27,022 nucleotides of DNA from UMGS1279 sp045577495. Lineage in GTDB: Bacteria; Bacillota; Clostridia; Oscillospirales; Acutalibacteraceae. Position 1 is the first letter of the stretch; every line of letters begins with the position of its first letter. Below the pieces are notes generated by a model that saw only the letters and a list, made by a program, of their open reading frames with translations, was not told the DNA's origin and did not search any database. The position numbers were made by a program, and so were the translations under genes. This document shows positions 8,064-16,030 of the stretch, piece by piece. The DNA lies in the NCBI GenBank assembly GCA_045577495.1, contig JAZNIK010000018.1:1-27022 (forward strand). Direction: 5' to 3'.

Positions 8064-8438
8064 ATGACATTACAACAGCTTATACACATAATCAAAAAGG
8101 ACTTTTCTAGCGCCAATTCCTCCGACATATGCCGTATTGTTAACGAGCTTGAATACAGAATTTCTAAAGAAATTTTAAAACCAGCAGGTCTACCCTGCAG
8201 GGAACAACTGCTTTTAGACAAAACAGATATGAACACTCCCCTGCTTATAGGCGAACAGTATCTTGTGATATATACTTCATATATATCGGCTTTTATTTCA
8301 ATGCTTCAGTCGGATTGGGAAAGGGCAAACGCCTTTTCTGAAATCTTTAATCAAAAATACAGCGAGTTTGCCACCGAGATAAGAAAAAGTCATATTCCTG
8401 TTACCAAAACCGCTATTAAAGGGGGCTGGCTGTCGTGA
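8064..8438 (+). CDS. Phage head-tail connector-like protein
   Basis: 124 residues, mostly helical. The first part, TLQQLIHIIKKDF...DICRIVNELEYRI, and the second, GEQYLVIYTSYISAFISM..DWERANAFSEIFNQKYSEF, match the layout of small clostridial phage proteins with a W/VxELExRI motif followed by PYDxLYxxYLxAxIDxxxGxxxxYNNSxxxFNxxxxxF. Those are encoded between capsid and tail genes and are thought to be connectors; the assignment is by resemblance. I choose ATG 8064 because GAGGAGG (8050-8056) lies seven bases upstream; a TTG six bases earlier is in frame but too close. Its stop codon overlaps the GTG start of the next gene (GTGA), suggesting translational coupling. Confidence 0.55.
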   Translation: MTLQQLIHIIKKDFSSANSSDICRIVNELEYRISKEILKPAGLPCREQLLLDKTDMNTPLLIGEQYLVIYTSYISAFISMLQSDWERANAFSEIFNQKYSEFATEIRKSHIPVTKTAIKGGWLS

Positions 8439-10306
8439 GACTTCCAACCTTTAAAGAGAGTAAATCTACCCAAAAGGAAATTTTGAATTTTAAGGGTATC
8501 GATACAAAAAGCGATAATCCGAATTTTCTTTACGATGCTATAAATCTTACGGGAACACACAAATGCAGTTCTCGTAAATCTCGCTTACCCGCTTTATTTA
8601 TGGATAGCCCTCCTGACCAGATTATAAACTTTGGTGAAGCCCTTTATTTTAGATATGGCAACACCCTAAGCGAAATCAACTGCGATGAAGATGGTCTTTT
8701 GCAAACCGATATAAAAACCTATTCCTTAAGTCCGCTTAGTGCTAAACCCGACCGCTCGTTGATATCCTACAACAACTGTTTATGCGTTCTCCCCGACGGA
8801 CTTATGTTTTCAAACGAGGAAGAACAATGGTACGACTTTGGCAAAGATTGCGATATTGCAGTAGCGCTACCCTTTATCAACTCAAAAACACTTTTTTACT
8901 CCAGCGGTTACTCTGGCGGTGAAATTTGCAATGATGTATCTCTGTTTAAGGTTGGCGATAAGGCAACTTTTTCTTGGATTAGCGGTAAAGAATTCACGGT
9001 TTGTGCGGTGGATACCGCTATAGCCTACAGCAATGGGGTGGAAATTCTTGCGGGTACAAGAGTAACCTTTACCGCCTCGGTGACTAACTGGGACAGTTTG
9101 CCTAGTGATGCCTCTATGAAAATTTGCACCCCCAAAAGCCGAAAGCTCTTAAACAACATCAAACTGGGTATAAATGAAACTGTATCTTTCTGGGGTAAAG
9201 ATATTCTCTTTTCTGATAAAAAAGCAGAATTCACCTATGAATATAGTCTAAAAAATCTGCTTTATGTAGGACAGCAGGTTAAAATATCAGGCTCCAAAAT
9301 CTCAGCCAATAATAAAACCGTTACAATAACCGAAATAGGTGATTACTATATTTCGTTTAACGAAACCTTTATTTCAGCAAAAGAAAGCGCAAGTACGGTT
9401 ATCACAATAACCCCCATTATTCCAAGTTTTGATATTGTAACCAAAGTAGATGAACGAGTTATTGGTGTTGATAATAAAACAAAAACCTTTTGGGTTTCAA
9501 GAAGCGACGAACCTTTTGTGTTTCACAAATTTCCAAAATACAACGAGGACTCTTGGTGTTGCAATTATCCCACCGAGGTTACAGGCCTTACCGTATTTAA
9601 GGATAGCGTCATTGCTTTTACCAAAAACGGCGCATTCAGGCTTTTTGGTTCTGATGCTTTGAATTTTGGTATATCTCAGCTTCACATTATGGGAATGTCA
9701 AAAGATGGCTTTGATAGTTTTGCAAGTGTTGGAGATAAAATGTATTACAACTCTTCGCTTGGCATTATTGAATTTAATGGCAGTAGCGACCGCATTATAT
9801 CGGCTCCCCTGCCCGATAATTTAACCGCAAAATGCGGCACAGCATATAAAGGCAAATACTATCTTCTTACCGATAACAGACTTTGGGTATATGACACCGA
9901 AAAAAGCATTTGGTGGAGTGAAAATACCGAAAATATTGAGAGTGTATTTTTTGCATTTGATAATCTTTATTTAACTACGCAAAAAGCAATATATTTATCA
10001 GGTGCCGCAAACACAGATGTTGATTGGCTATTAGAAACAGGGAACCTACCTGGCAACGCGAACTATACTATCAAACCATCAAGTCTCACTATTGATGCTA
10101 TAAGTGATAGCAAATGTGAGTTTGCGGTATATATAAAATGTGACAAAGATATTGATTGGCAAATCATAGATGCCGCTAGTTTACAGGGCAAAAAACGATT
10201 TACCTTTCTGCTTTGCAACCATCCCTGCAAAAGCTTTAAAATTAAACTAGTGGGTAGCGGCCGTATTTTTTTTAACGGCTTTGAAATAGAGTATAGGAGG
10301 ATATAA
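8435..10306 (+). CDS. Large phage tail or head-closure-like protein, mainly beta
   Basis: 623 residues starting at GTG, with a GGGGG ribosome-binding site (8421-8425) and a four-base overlap with the previous gene. The N-terminus (FKGIDTKSDNPNFLYDAINLTGTH) has the opening FxGIDtxxxP...xxDAxNl seen in large clostridial phage proteins of podovirus-like tails, often compared with tail tubular or P22 gp10-type stabilisation proteins. The middle contains repeated strand-turn blocks and W/F-rich propeller-like stretches such as VTGLTVFKDSVIAFTKNGAFRLFGSD and GTAYKGKYYLLTDNRLWVYDTEKSIWWSE. No signal peptide or membrane segment. It is the largest gene of the block and intact. The exact structural role is inferred from context and resemblance. 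Confidence 0.55.
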   Translation: MRLPTFKESKSTQKEILNFKGIDTKSDNPNFLYDAINLTGTHKCSSRKSRLPALFMDSPPDQIINFGEALYFRYGNTLSEINCDEDGLLQTDIKTYSLSPLSAKPDRSLISYNNCLCVLPDGLMFSNEEEQWYDFGKDCDIAVALPFINSKTLFYSSGYSGGEICNDVSLFKVGDKATFSWISGKEFTVCAVDTAIAYSNGVEILAGTRVTFTASVTNWDSLPSDASMKICTPKSRKLLNNIKLGINETVSFWGKDILFSDKKAEFTYEYSLKNLLYVGQQVKISGSKISANNKTVTITEIGDYYISFNETFISAKESASTVITITPIIPSFDIVTKVDERVIGVDNKTKTFWVSRSDEPFVFHKFPKYNEDSWCCNYPTEVTGLTVFKDSVIAFTKNGAFRLFGSDALNFGISQLHIMGMSKDGFDSFASVGDKMYYNSSLGIIEFNGSSDRIISAPLPDNLTAKCGTAYKGKYYLLTDNRLWVYDTEKSIWWSENTENIESVFFAFDNLYLTTQKAIYLSGAANTDVDWLLETGNLPGNANYTIKPSSLTIDAISDSKCEFAVYIKCDKDIDWQIIDAASLQGKKRFTFLLCNHPCKSFKIKLVGSGRIFFNGFEIEYRRI

Positions 10307-10308
10307 AT

Positions 10309-10434
10309 ATGAAGCGTCCCATAGATACACTTTATTTGAATTTAAGAGATTTTGACACGGCGGATGAAAAAACAAAGCAGCTCGCCGCATTTTGCAACGA
10401 ACTGCTTTCTGTTTTAAAATGTACTTTAAGTTAA
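10309..10434 (+). CDS. 41-residue protein at the end of the phage-like block
   Basis: A complete short frame, MKRPIDTLYLNLRDFDTA... ending LLSVLKCTLS. It has a strong ribosome-binding site (AGGAGG, 10295-10300) eight bases before ATG and lies two bases after the stop of the large tail-like gene, so it is almost certainly translated with it. It is amphipathic/helical with two cysteines and no signal peptide. I recognise no family. It is the last gene of the block and ends 18 bp before the convergent mntP stop codon. Confidence 0.6.
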   Translation: MKRPIDTLYLNLRDFDTADEKTKQLAAFCNELLSVLKCTLS

Positions 10435-10452
10435 TATTTTATACAAGTTGTA

Positions 10453-11019
10453 TTATAAGCTTATTATATTCAAGTGCTCCAAAAGAATTTTAAGACCGAT
10501 TAAAATTAAAACTATGCCGCCGAATATCTCGGCTTTGGATTTAAGCTTTGTTCCCACCGCCTTGCCGATACAAACACCAACGGCTGATAAAACAAAGGTG
10601 ATAACACCGATTAAAGCTATGGCAATCCAAATATTTACATCTAAAAAAGCAAAGGTAACACCAACTGCCAAGGCATCTATGCTTGTGGCAACAGCTAAAG
10701 GAAACATACTTTTAAAGCCAAAGCCGGACTCTATACATTCCTCATCTTTATCAAAGGCTTCTTTTATCATATTTGCGCCGATTATCAGTAGCAAGGCAAA
10801 TGCTATCCAATGGTCAACCCGCTCTATTAGATGCCTGAAATTTATTCCTAAAAAATATCCAACAAGCGGCATAAGCGCCTGAAATCCGCCAAAATAAAGT
10901 CCGGTTATCGCAAAATGACTGGGCTTTATTTTTTGTACCGACAAGCCCTTGCACACGGCGACCGCAAATGCATCCATTGCTAAACCTACCGCCAAAACTA
11001 CAAGCTCAACTAACCCCAT
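10453..11019 (-). CDS. mntP: Manganese efflux pump MntP
   Basis: 188 residues, six predicted membrane helices, matching the MntP (YebN) family that exports Mn2+ across the cytoplasmic membrane. The two inverted halves are visible, each with the conserved acidic motif: AMDAFAVAVCKGL (Asp16) and ATSIDALAVGVTFAF (Asp115). Length is normal. It lies 53 bp downstream of xpt on the same strand and may be co-transcribed. In many bacteria mntP is controlled by a Mn-sensing yybP-ykoY riboswitch; the 53 bp upstream are too short and I see no such element. It converges with the phage-like block with only 18 bp between stop codons and no strong terminator there. Confidence 0.93.
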   Translation of the reverse strand: MGLVELVVLAVGLAMDAFAVAVCKGLSVQKIKPSHFAITGLYFGGFQALMPLVGYFLGINFRHLIERVDHWIAFALLLIIGANMIKEAFDKDEECIESGFGFKSMFPLAVATSIDALAVGVTFAFLDVNIWIAIALIGVITFVLSAVGVCIGKAVGTKLKSKAEIFGGIVLILIGLKILLEHLNIISL

Positions 11020-11072
11020 ATTTTACCTCTAAATCTTTTTTTAATAATATGCTTTGGTTTAAATTTTAATAC

Positions 11073-11651
11073 TTATTGTGCGCTAAAGGTTATTTTGCCG
11101 TCATCGGTCATGCTTTCAACGATGGCAAGTGACTCAACCCTAATACCCTTACCTCTTATGAGTGCGCCACCCTCTTGAAAGCCTTTTTCAATAGCGATGC
11201 CTGCGCCAACCAAGGTTGCACCTGCATCTATAACCAACTGTGCAAGTCCGTTTAAGGCACTACCCTTTGCAAGAAAATCGTCTATAATAAGCACTCTATC
11301 CTCGGGGTGCAAAAACTCTTTGGAAACAATAATATCATAAACTCTGCCGTGAGTAAACGACTCTACCTTGCTTTTATATGTATCTCCGGCAATATTTTTA
11401 GTCTGAGTTTTTTTGGCAAAAACAACGGGAACACCAAAATGCTGCGCCGCAATACAGGCTATACCAATTCCCGATGCCTCAATGGTTAATATTTTGGTTA
11501 TATTTTCGCTACCAAAAAGCCTTTTAAACTCTTCACCCATTTTGTTTAACAGGTCAACATCAATTTGATGGTTTAAAAAACTATCCACCTTTAAAACATT
11601 ACCTGCTTTAATTTTGCCATCCCTTATAATACGTTCCTCTAAAAGTTTCAT
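11073..11651 (-). CDS. xpt: Xanthine phosphoribosyltransferase
   Basis: 192 residues, matching Xpt, which makes XMP from xanthine and PRPP in purine salvage (cytoplasm). The start MKLLEERIIRDGKI, the LNHQIDVDLL motif and the PRPP-binding loop VLIIDDFLAKGSA (about residues 120-132) are characteristic, as is the flexible KKTQTKN loop (80-86). A promoter lies upstream. The 148 bp between this gene and the divergent dut gene lack the conserved core of a purine riboswitch, which frequently controls xpt in Firmicutes, so regulation here must differ. Confidence 0.94.
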   Translation of the reverse strand: MKLLEERIIRDGKIKAGNVLKVDSFLNHQIDVDLLNKMGEEFKRLFGSENITKILTIEASGIGIACIAAQHFGVPVVFAKKTQTKNIAGDTYKSKVESFTHGRVYDIIVSKEFLHPEDRVLIIDDFLAKGSALNGLAQLVIDAGATLVGAGIAIEKGFQEGGALIRGKGIRVESLAIVESMTDDGKITFSAQ

Positions 11652-11681
11652 ATACTTTATCTCCTAACCGATAATAAATTT

Positions 11682-11710
11682 ATTTTATTATATATTCTAA
11701 AAAAAAGCAA
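11682..11710 (-). promoter_or_regulatory. Promoter for xpt
   Basis: On the minus strand TTGCTT (11705-11710) is followed after 17 bases by TAAAAT (11682-11687), 30 bp before the xpt start codon. The region is very AT-rich, so an alternative overlapping -10 (TAATAA) is possible. Confidence 0.55.
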
Positions 11711-11739
11711 GTATTATAAATCTAAAAACCTTATAAATG

Positions 11740-11768
11740 TTGATTTTTGCCAAAAAATAAGATATACT
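11740..11768 (+). promoter_or_regulatory. Promoter for the dut-MATE unit
   Basis: TTGATT (11740-11745) and TATACT (11763-11768) are separated by 17 bases, close to the housekeeping sigma consensus, and lie 31 bp before the dut start codon with its GGAGG (11788-11792). Confidence 0.7.
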
Positions 11769-11799
11769 CTATTTGTTAAATTAAGTTGGAGGCGGTTAA

Positions 11800-12285
11800 A
11801 TGAAAGGAATAGCAAAATTCCATAAGGTGAGCAAAAAAAAATACGCAGAAACTATCGGCAGTGAGTTAATAGATTGCTATGATAAAATAATGCTCCCCAA
11901 ACGCGCAACAACGGGCTCGGCGGGGTATGACTTTTTTGCGCCTTATGATTTCACCTTAAATCCAGGTGAAGAAATAACGATTCCCACCGGTATACGTGCC
12001 GAAATTGACCCATCATATGTTCTTATGATTTTTCCAAGAAGTGGACTAGGCTTTAAATATCGTTTATCCCTTAATAACACAGTCGGAATAATTGATAGTG
12101 ACTATTTTTTCTCGGATAACGAGGGTCATATTATGATTCGTTTAACCAATTGCTCAAAGGATAAAACCTTGAGAGTAGAGGCAGGTAAAGGCTTTGCGCA
12201 GGGTGTGTTTTTACCCTATGGCATATCGGTTGATGATGATGCCGATGGTGTTAGAAACGGTGGTTTTGGAAGCACCACAAAATAA
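11800..12285 (+). CDS. dut: dUTP diphosphatase (trimeric dUTPase)
   Basis: 161 residues. It hydrolyses dUTP to dUMP, limiting uracil in DNA and feeding thymidylate synthesis. All five trimeric dUTPase motifs are present: I AGYDF (41-45), II PRSGLGFK (79-86), III NNTVGIIDSDY (92-102, with catalytic Asp99), IV GKGFAQGVF (129-137), V RNGGFGSTTK (152-161). Motif III is followed by FFSDNEGH where many enzymes have a short RGE turn; this looks like the clostridial variant rather than a defect. Good ribosome-binding site and promoter. It is followed after 21 bp by a MATE exporter on the same strand. Confidence 0.92.
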   Translation: MKGIAKFHKVSKKKYAETIGSELIDCYDKIMLPKRATTGSAGYDFFAPYDFTLNPGEEITIPTGIRAEIDPSYVLMIFPRSGLGFKYRLSLNNTVGIIDSDYFFSDNEGHIMIRLTNCSKDKTLRVEAGKGFAQGVFLPYGISVDDDADGVRNGGFGSTTK

Positions 12286-12306
12286 TTTTAAAAGGATAAA
12301 ACGCAA

Positions 12307-13698
12307 ATGAAACTTAATATCAACCGCGATAGATTTTTTTATAAATCCATTTTTGCGGTAGCGCTGCCAATAGCTTTGCAAAACCTTATAACCTTTGCAA
12401 CAAGTATGGCAGATACCATTATGCTGGGACGTGCGGATGAAACAGGCACTCTGCTTTCTGCATCATCTTTGGCGAACCAACCTTTTTTTATTTTATCTCT
12501 TATCTGCTTTGGTATGTCGGGCGCAAGTACCGTTCTTGCATCACAGTATTGGGGCAAAAAGGACATTAAATCAATTAAAACGATTTTTGCCATTGTTATA
12601 CGCTTCACCTTTCTTTTATCTTTTATTATCGGCTCGGCGGTGCTACTCTTTCCCGAGCAGGTTATGAGCATATACACAAGTCGTACCGATGTTATTGAGA
12701 GTGGTGCCGATTATCTAAGAATAATTGGTTTTGCATATTTTACCTTTGGCATAAGCAATACCCTTATTTGCTCGATTAGAAGTGTTGAAATTGTTAAAAT
12801 ATCGGTAATTGTTAACACAACCTCGTTTTTTGTTAACTGCTTTATAAACTGGATTTTGATTTTTGGTAATCTTGGTGCACCAAAACTTGGCATAAAGGGT
12901 GCGGCTATAGGCACCCTAATTGCAAGACTTGTAGAATTTGTTATAGTTTTTATTTATCTGTTTTTTATAGATACCAGATTAAAATTCAAATTTAAAGATT
13001 TCTTGCTTTCGGATAAGGTTCTGTTAAAAGACCTGTTTAAACATGGGTTACCTGTTGTTTTTAATGAGTTAATGTGGGCGGCAGGTGTGTCGGTTCAGGC
13101 GGCGGTTTTAGGTCATATAACCTATTCTGCAGGTGACCCTGTTGCCGCTAACTCTATCGCAAGTATGGTGCAACAGCTTTCGACCGTCTTTATTTTTGGA
13201 CTCTGCAATGCCGCAGCCGTTATGGTGGGCAAAAAAATCGGCGAAGGAAATTTGCAAGAAGCCAAAAGGCGTTCTAATACAATGCAACTTATGTCACTTA
13301 TTGTTGGTGCGATTTCCTGCGGAATAATTTTGCTGATTAAAAATATGGTGGTTAATTTTTATACTGTACCCAATGCCACAAAGCTTTTGGCTAATGAACT
13401 CCTTGTAATAATTGCGATAATCACCTTCTTTTTATCCTACTCCGCAATGGGTATTGTTGGCATACTTCGCGGCTCGGGTGACACAAAATTTTGTCTTTTT
13501 ATGGAGATGGCTACAATGTGGGGTGTAGCAATCCCCGTTGCCATAGTTTTATCTGTTGTTTTTAAACTGCCCGTACCTTTAGTTCTTTTTGGAATGAAGA
13601 TTGATGAGGTTTTAAAAGCCATCGCTTGTTTTGTACGTTTTAGGGGCAATAAATGGATAAAACAACTCGCAAGAGATAATTTATCCAAAGATATATAA
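12307..13698 (+). CDS. MATE family multidrug/Na+ exporter
   Basis: 463 residues with twelve predicted membrane helices in two homologous MatE halves. The N-terminal IFAVALPIALQNLITFATSMADTIMLGR and the second-half start LFKHGLPVVFNELMWAAGVSVQAAVLGH are typical of the family, which exports cationic drugs or metabolites using Na+ or H+ gradients. Substrate cannot be told from sequence. It follows dut by 21 bp (AAAGGA ribosome-binding site), and a long hairpin follows the stop codon, which could end the transcript. Length is normal and the frame intact. Confidence 0.92.
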   Translation: MKLNINRDRFFYKSIFAVALPIALQNLITFATSMADTIMLGRADETGTLLSASSLANQPFFILSLICFGMSGASTVLASQYWGKKDIKSIKTIFAIVIRFTFLLSFIIGSAVLLFPEQVMSIYTSRTDVIESGADYLRIIGFAYFTFGISNTLICSIRSVEIVKISVIVNTTSFFVNCFINWILIFGNLGAPKLGIKGAAIGTLIARLVEFVIVFIYLFFIDTRLKFKFKDFLLSDKVLLKDLFKHGLPVVFNELMWAAGVSVQAAVLGHITYSAGDPVAANSIASMVQQLSTVFIFGLCNAAAVMVGKKIGEGNLQEAKRRSNTMQLMSLIVGAISCGIILLIKNMVVNFYTVPNATKLLANELLVIIAIITFFLSYSAMGIVGILRGSGDTKFCLFMEMATMWGVAIPVAIVLSVVFKLPVPLVLFGMKIDEVLKAIACFVRFRGNKWIKQLARDNLSKDI

Positions 13699-13704
13699 AA
13701 TAAT

Positions 13705-13752
13705 AAACCTTTTTCTTTTGGGCAAACTAATCCAAAAAGAAAGAGGTTTTTA
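13705..13752 (+). promoter_or_regulatory. Long hairpin that ends the MATE unit and buries the ribosome-binding site of the germination gene
   Basis: 13705-13719 pairs with 13735-13749 over 15 bp (one G-U), and two further G-C pairs (13720-13721 with 13732-13733) follow a single bulged A. The right arm contains the AGAGG (13742-13746) that is the only ribosome-binding site for the gene starting at 13755, and a short T-run (13747-13751) follows. It can therefore act as a terminator, as a translational mask, or both. Confidence 0.7.
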
Positions 13753-13754
13753 TT

Positions 13755-15155
13755 ATGCTTATGAAATTTGGTGAGCTTAAAGAGGGGCTTGACTCTCGTT
13801 TATCTCCCGATAAGAATTTCGATGTTGTTAAAAGAGAGCTTGTAATAGCGGGTAAAAGTTCCGTGATGTACTTTGTTGACGGCTTTATCAAGGATGACGT
13901 TTTTGAAAAAATCCTTGAATTTTTATTTAAAATTAAGCCCGATGATATAAAGGGCGCCGAAACAATGAAGGAGTTTTCGGTAAGATTTATGCCGTATGTT
14001 GAGGTGGATACCACAAACGATATTGATACCGCCGCTTTAGCCGTACTATCGGGTTCAACCGCCTTAATAGTTGACGGGATAAGCGATATTTTAATAGTTG
14101 ATACCAGAACCTACCCCGTTCGTTCAATTAGCGAACCTGAAAAAGACAGAACTATGCGTGGTTCAAAGGACGGCTTTGTAGAAACCCTTATTTTCAACAC
14201 CGCTATGATACGCCGTAGAGTCCGCGATTATTCGCTAAGAATGGAATATATGCAGGTGGGCGAGCGTTCAAAGGTGGATGTTGCTATCTGTTATCTTGAT
14301 GGCAAGACAAATAAAAAAACGGTGGATGTTCTTAGAAAACGACTTCAAAGCATAAGCTTAAAGGGCATTTCTATGACACAACAAGCCTTGGCAGAAGCGC
14401 TTGTTCCTATGAGTTTTTTTAATCCATTCCCTAAAATCAAATACACCGAAAGACCAGACTATGCCTCTGCCTGTTTGCTTGAGGGCAGAATTTTGCTTGT
14501 AATGGATAACTCCCCCACCGTTATGATTTTGCCAACCTCCTTTGCGGATTTTACAAAAGAGGCAAATGACTACTATTTTTCACCACTTGTTGCAAGTTAT
14601 ATAAGAATAACCCGCCACGCAATATCTATAATGACGGTATTGCTTACGCCTGTTTTTTTGCTACTAATAAATAATCCCACCTATATCCCCGAATGGTTAT
14701 CATTTATAAAATTAGACCAAACACCCGTAATACCTATTTTTATTCAGCTTTTAATACTTGAATTTATTATAGACGGACTTAGAATTGCATCACTCAATAC
14801 GCCCGATAACCTATCAAGCTCACTTAGTATCATAGGCGGTTTGCTTTTATCCGAGTTTGCTATTTCGGCAGGTTGGTTTGAGGCAGAATGTATTTTGTAT
14901 ATGGCATTTGTTGCAATAGCAGGTTTTTCACAACCTAGTTTTGAGATGGGATATGCCCAAAAGTTTATAAGAATATTTATTTTACTTTCCACAGAACTTT
15001 TAGGGCTTTGGGGGTTTGTTGGTGGAATTGCTTTATCCGTTATAACAATGGGGCTTACCAAAACACTTACGGGCAGAAATTATTTATATCCCATTATTCC
15101 GTTTAATCTAAAGAGCTTTATAAAACTGTTTATCAGACCAAAAATAAAAGAATAG
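13755..15155 (+). CDS. Spore germination protein, GerA/SpoVAF type
   Basis: 466 residues. GerA-family A subunits sit in the spore inner membrane and take part in nutrient sensing and ion release; SpoVAF-type members assist germination. The soluble N-terminal half contains the hallmark stretch DTRTYPVRSISEPEKDRTMRGSKDGF, then FNTAMIRRRVRD and the QVGERSKVDVAICYL region, followed by the typical FNPFPKIKYTERPDYASA segment. About five membrane helices lie at residues ~285-440 (LLTPVFLLLI, FIQLLILEFIIDGLRIA, LSIIGGLLL). No gerB- or gerC-type subunit genes are adjacent, and the spoVA genes are absent nearby. The start is the first of two close ATGs (13755, 13761). Translation is probably limited by the hairpin over its ribosome-binding site. 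Confidence 0.9.
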   Translation: MLMKFGELKEGLDSRLSPDKNFDVVKRELVIAGKSSVMYFVDGFIKDDVFEKILEFLFKIKPDDIKGAETMKEFSVRFMPYVEVDTTNDIDTAALAVLSGSTALIVDGISDILIVDTRTYPVRSISEPEKDRTMRGSKDGFVETLIFNTAMIRRRVRDYSLRMEYMQVGERSKVDVAICYLDGKTNKKTVDVLRKRLQSISLKGISMTQQALAEALVPMSFFNPFPKIKYTERPDYASACLLEGRILLVMDNSPTVMILPTSFADFTKEANDYYFSPLVASYIRITRHAISIMTVLLTPVFLLLINNPTYIPEWLSFIKLDQTPVIPIFIQLLILEFIIDGLRIASLNTPDNLSSSLSIIGGLLLSEFAISAGWFEAECILYMAFVAIAGFSQPSFEMGYAQKFIRIFILLSTELLGLWGFVGGIALSVITMGLTKTLTGRNYLYPIIPFNLKSFIKLFIRPKIKE

Positions 15156-15168
15156 CGAAATAAGCATC

Positions 15169-15197
15169 TTGCAATTACAAAGATAATGCCGTATAAT
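15169..15197 (+). promoter_or_regulatory. Promoter for the CofE-like gene
   Basis: TTGCAA (15169-15174) is followed after exactly 17 bases by a perfect TATAAT (15192-15197), 39 bp before the start codon. This gives the CofE-like gene its own transcription start downstream of the germination gene. Confidence 0.75.
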
Positions 15198-15236
15198 AGT
15201 ATGCAGTGATAAAAAGTTGAAAGGTAAGATGTTTAA

Positions 15237-15980
15237 ATGACTACTCCCGATATGAGCGCGCTTCGTCCAAATAAGGGCAAAAAACTCTTGGCAAAAACCG
15301 ATGAAGGTACTTTTGCCCGCTACCCTGTAAGAACCCATGTTGTTATGAAGGGTGATGACCTTAAGGGTATTATGGATAAGTATGTTAAACCCTATCTTGT
15401 TGAAGGAGACAGCATCTTTATAAGCGAAAAAATCGTTGCTATCAGTCAAGGTCGCGCTTATAAGTTAGAGGATATTAAGCCATCAAAACTTGCTAAGTTT
15501 TTGGTTAAGTTTGTAACTAAATCCCCGCACGGTATCGGTCTTGGCAGCCCCTACACTATGGAACTTGCTATTCGCGATTGCGGTGTGCCGCTTATTCTTT
15601 GGGGTTGCATTTGCGCCGCCGTTACAAAGCCTTTTGGCATTAAGGGCGTTTTTTATAATGTTGTTGGAACCCGTGCCAGAGCGATTGACGGCCCTTGCGA
15701 ATACACCTTGCCGCCATACAACAACTATGCAAAGTTAGCCCCCCTTAATCCCGATAAGGTTTGTAAAGAACTGGCAGAGCATACAGGTTGCGAGGTTGTA
15801 ATGCTTGACGCTAACGATTTAGGCCTTGAGGTTCTTGGTAAATCGAGCGATAAAATTTCTCTATCTCTTGCAAGGCAAATGTTTGGCGATAATCCACTGG
15901 CACAGTCTAACGAGCAAACACCGATTGCTATCGCTCGCAAGGTTGATGATGATATGCAAGAACCAACCTTTGAAGATTAA
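15237..15980 (+). CDS. CofE-like (coenzyme F420-0:glutamate ligase family) protein
   Basis: 247 residues resembling the CofE/FbiB-N fold: the early segment PVRTHVVMKGDDLKGIMDKYVKPYLVEGDSIFISEKIVAISQGRAYKLEDIKPSKLA is the characteristic nucleotide/metal-binding part (DxxxISEK-V/I-x-x-xQGR), and GTRARAIDGPCEYTLPPYNN follows. True CofE adds gamma-linked glutamate to F420-0 using GTP. Low-GC clostridia are not known as F420 makers and no other F420 gene is in the window, so the actual substrate is likely different; I infer an amide-ligase-type activity at most. The AAGG ribosome-binding site is 11-12 bases from ATG. It stands alone between its own promoter and a strong terminator. Confidence 0.75.
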   Translation: MTTPDMSALRPNKGKKLLAKTDEGTFARYPVRTHVVMKGDDLKGIMDKYVKPYLVEGDSIFISEKIVAISQGRAYKLEDIKPSKLAKFLVKFVTKSPHGIGLGSPYTMELAIRDCGVPLILWGCICAAVTKPFGIKGVFYNVVGTRARAIDGPCEYTLPPYNNYAKLAPLNPDKVCKELAEHTGCEVVMLDANDLGLEVLGKSSDKISLSLARQMFGDNPLAQSNEQTPIAIARKVDDDMQEPTFED

Positions 15981-15996
15981 AATAAACACTCTATTA

Positions 15997-16030
15997 GGAG
16001 ACGCTTCGTAAAGAAGTGTCTCCCTTTTTT
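15997..16030 (+). terminator. Terminator of the CofE-like gene
   Basis: GGAGACGCTTC (15997-16007) pairs with GAAGTGTCTCC (16013-16023) over 11 bp with one G-U pair around a 5-base loop, followed by C and TTTTTT (16025-16030). This is a classical intrinsic terminator 16 bp after the stop codon. Confidence 0.9.

Noticed and set aside
4291..10452. Prophage attachment sites around the phage-like block
   Set aside because: I looked for matching direct repeats or a tRNA end at the two borders and found none by eye.
10448..10882. Plus-strand open frame of 144 codons opposite mntP
   Set aside because: mntP on the other strand has clear family motifs; this frame is Lys/Ile/Pro-rich and matches nothing.
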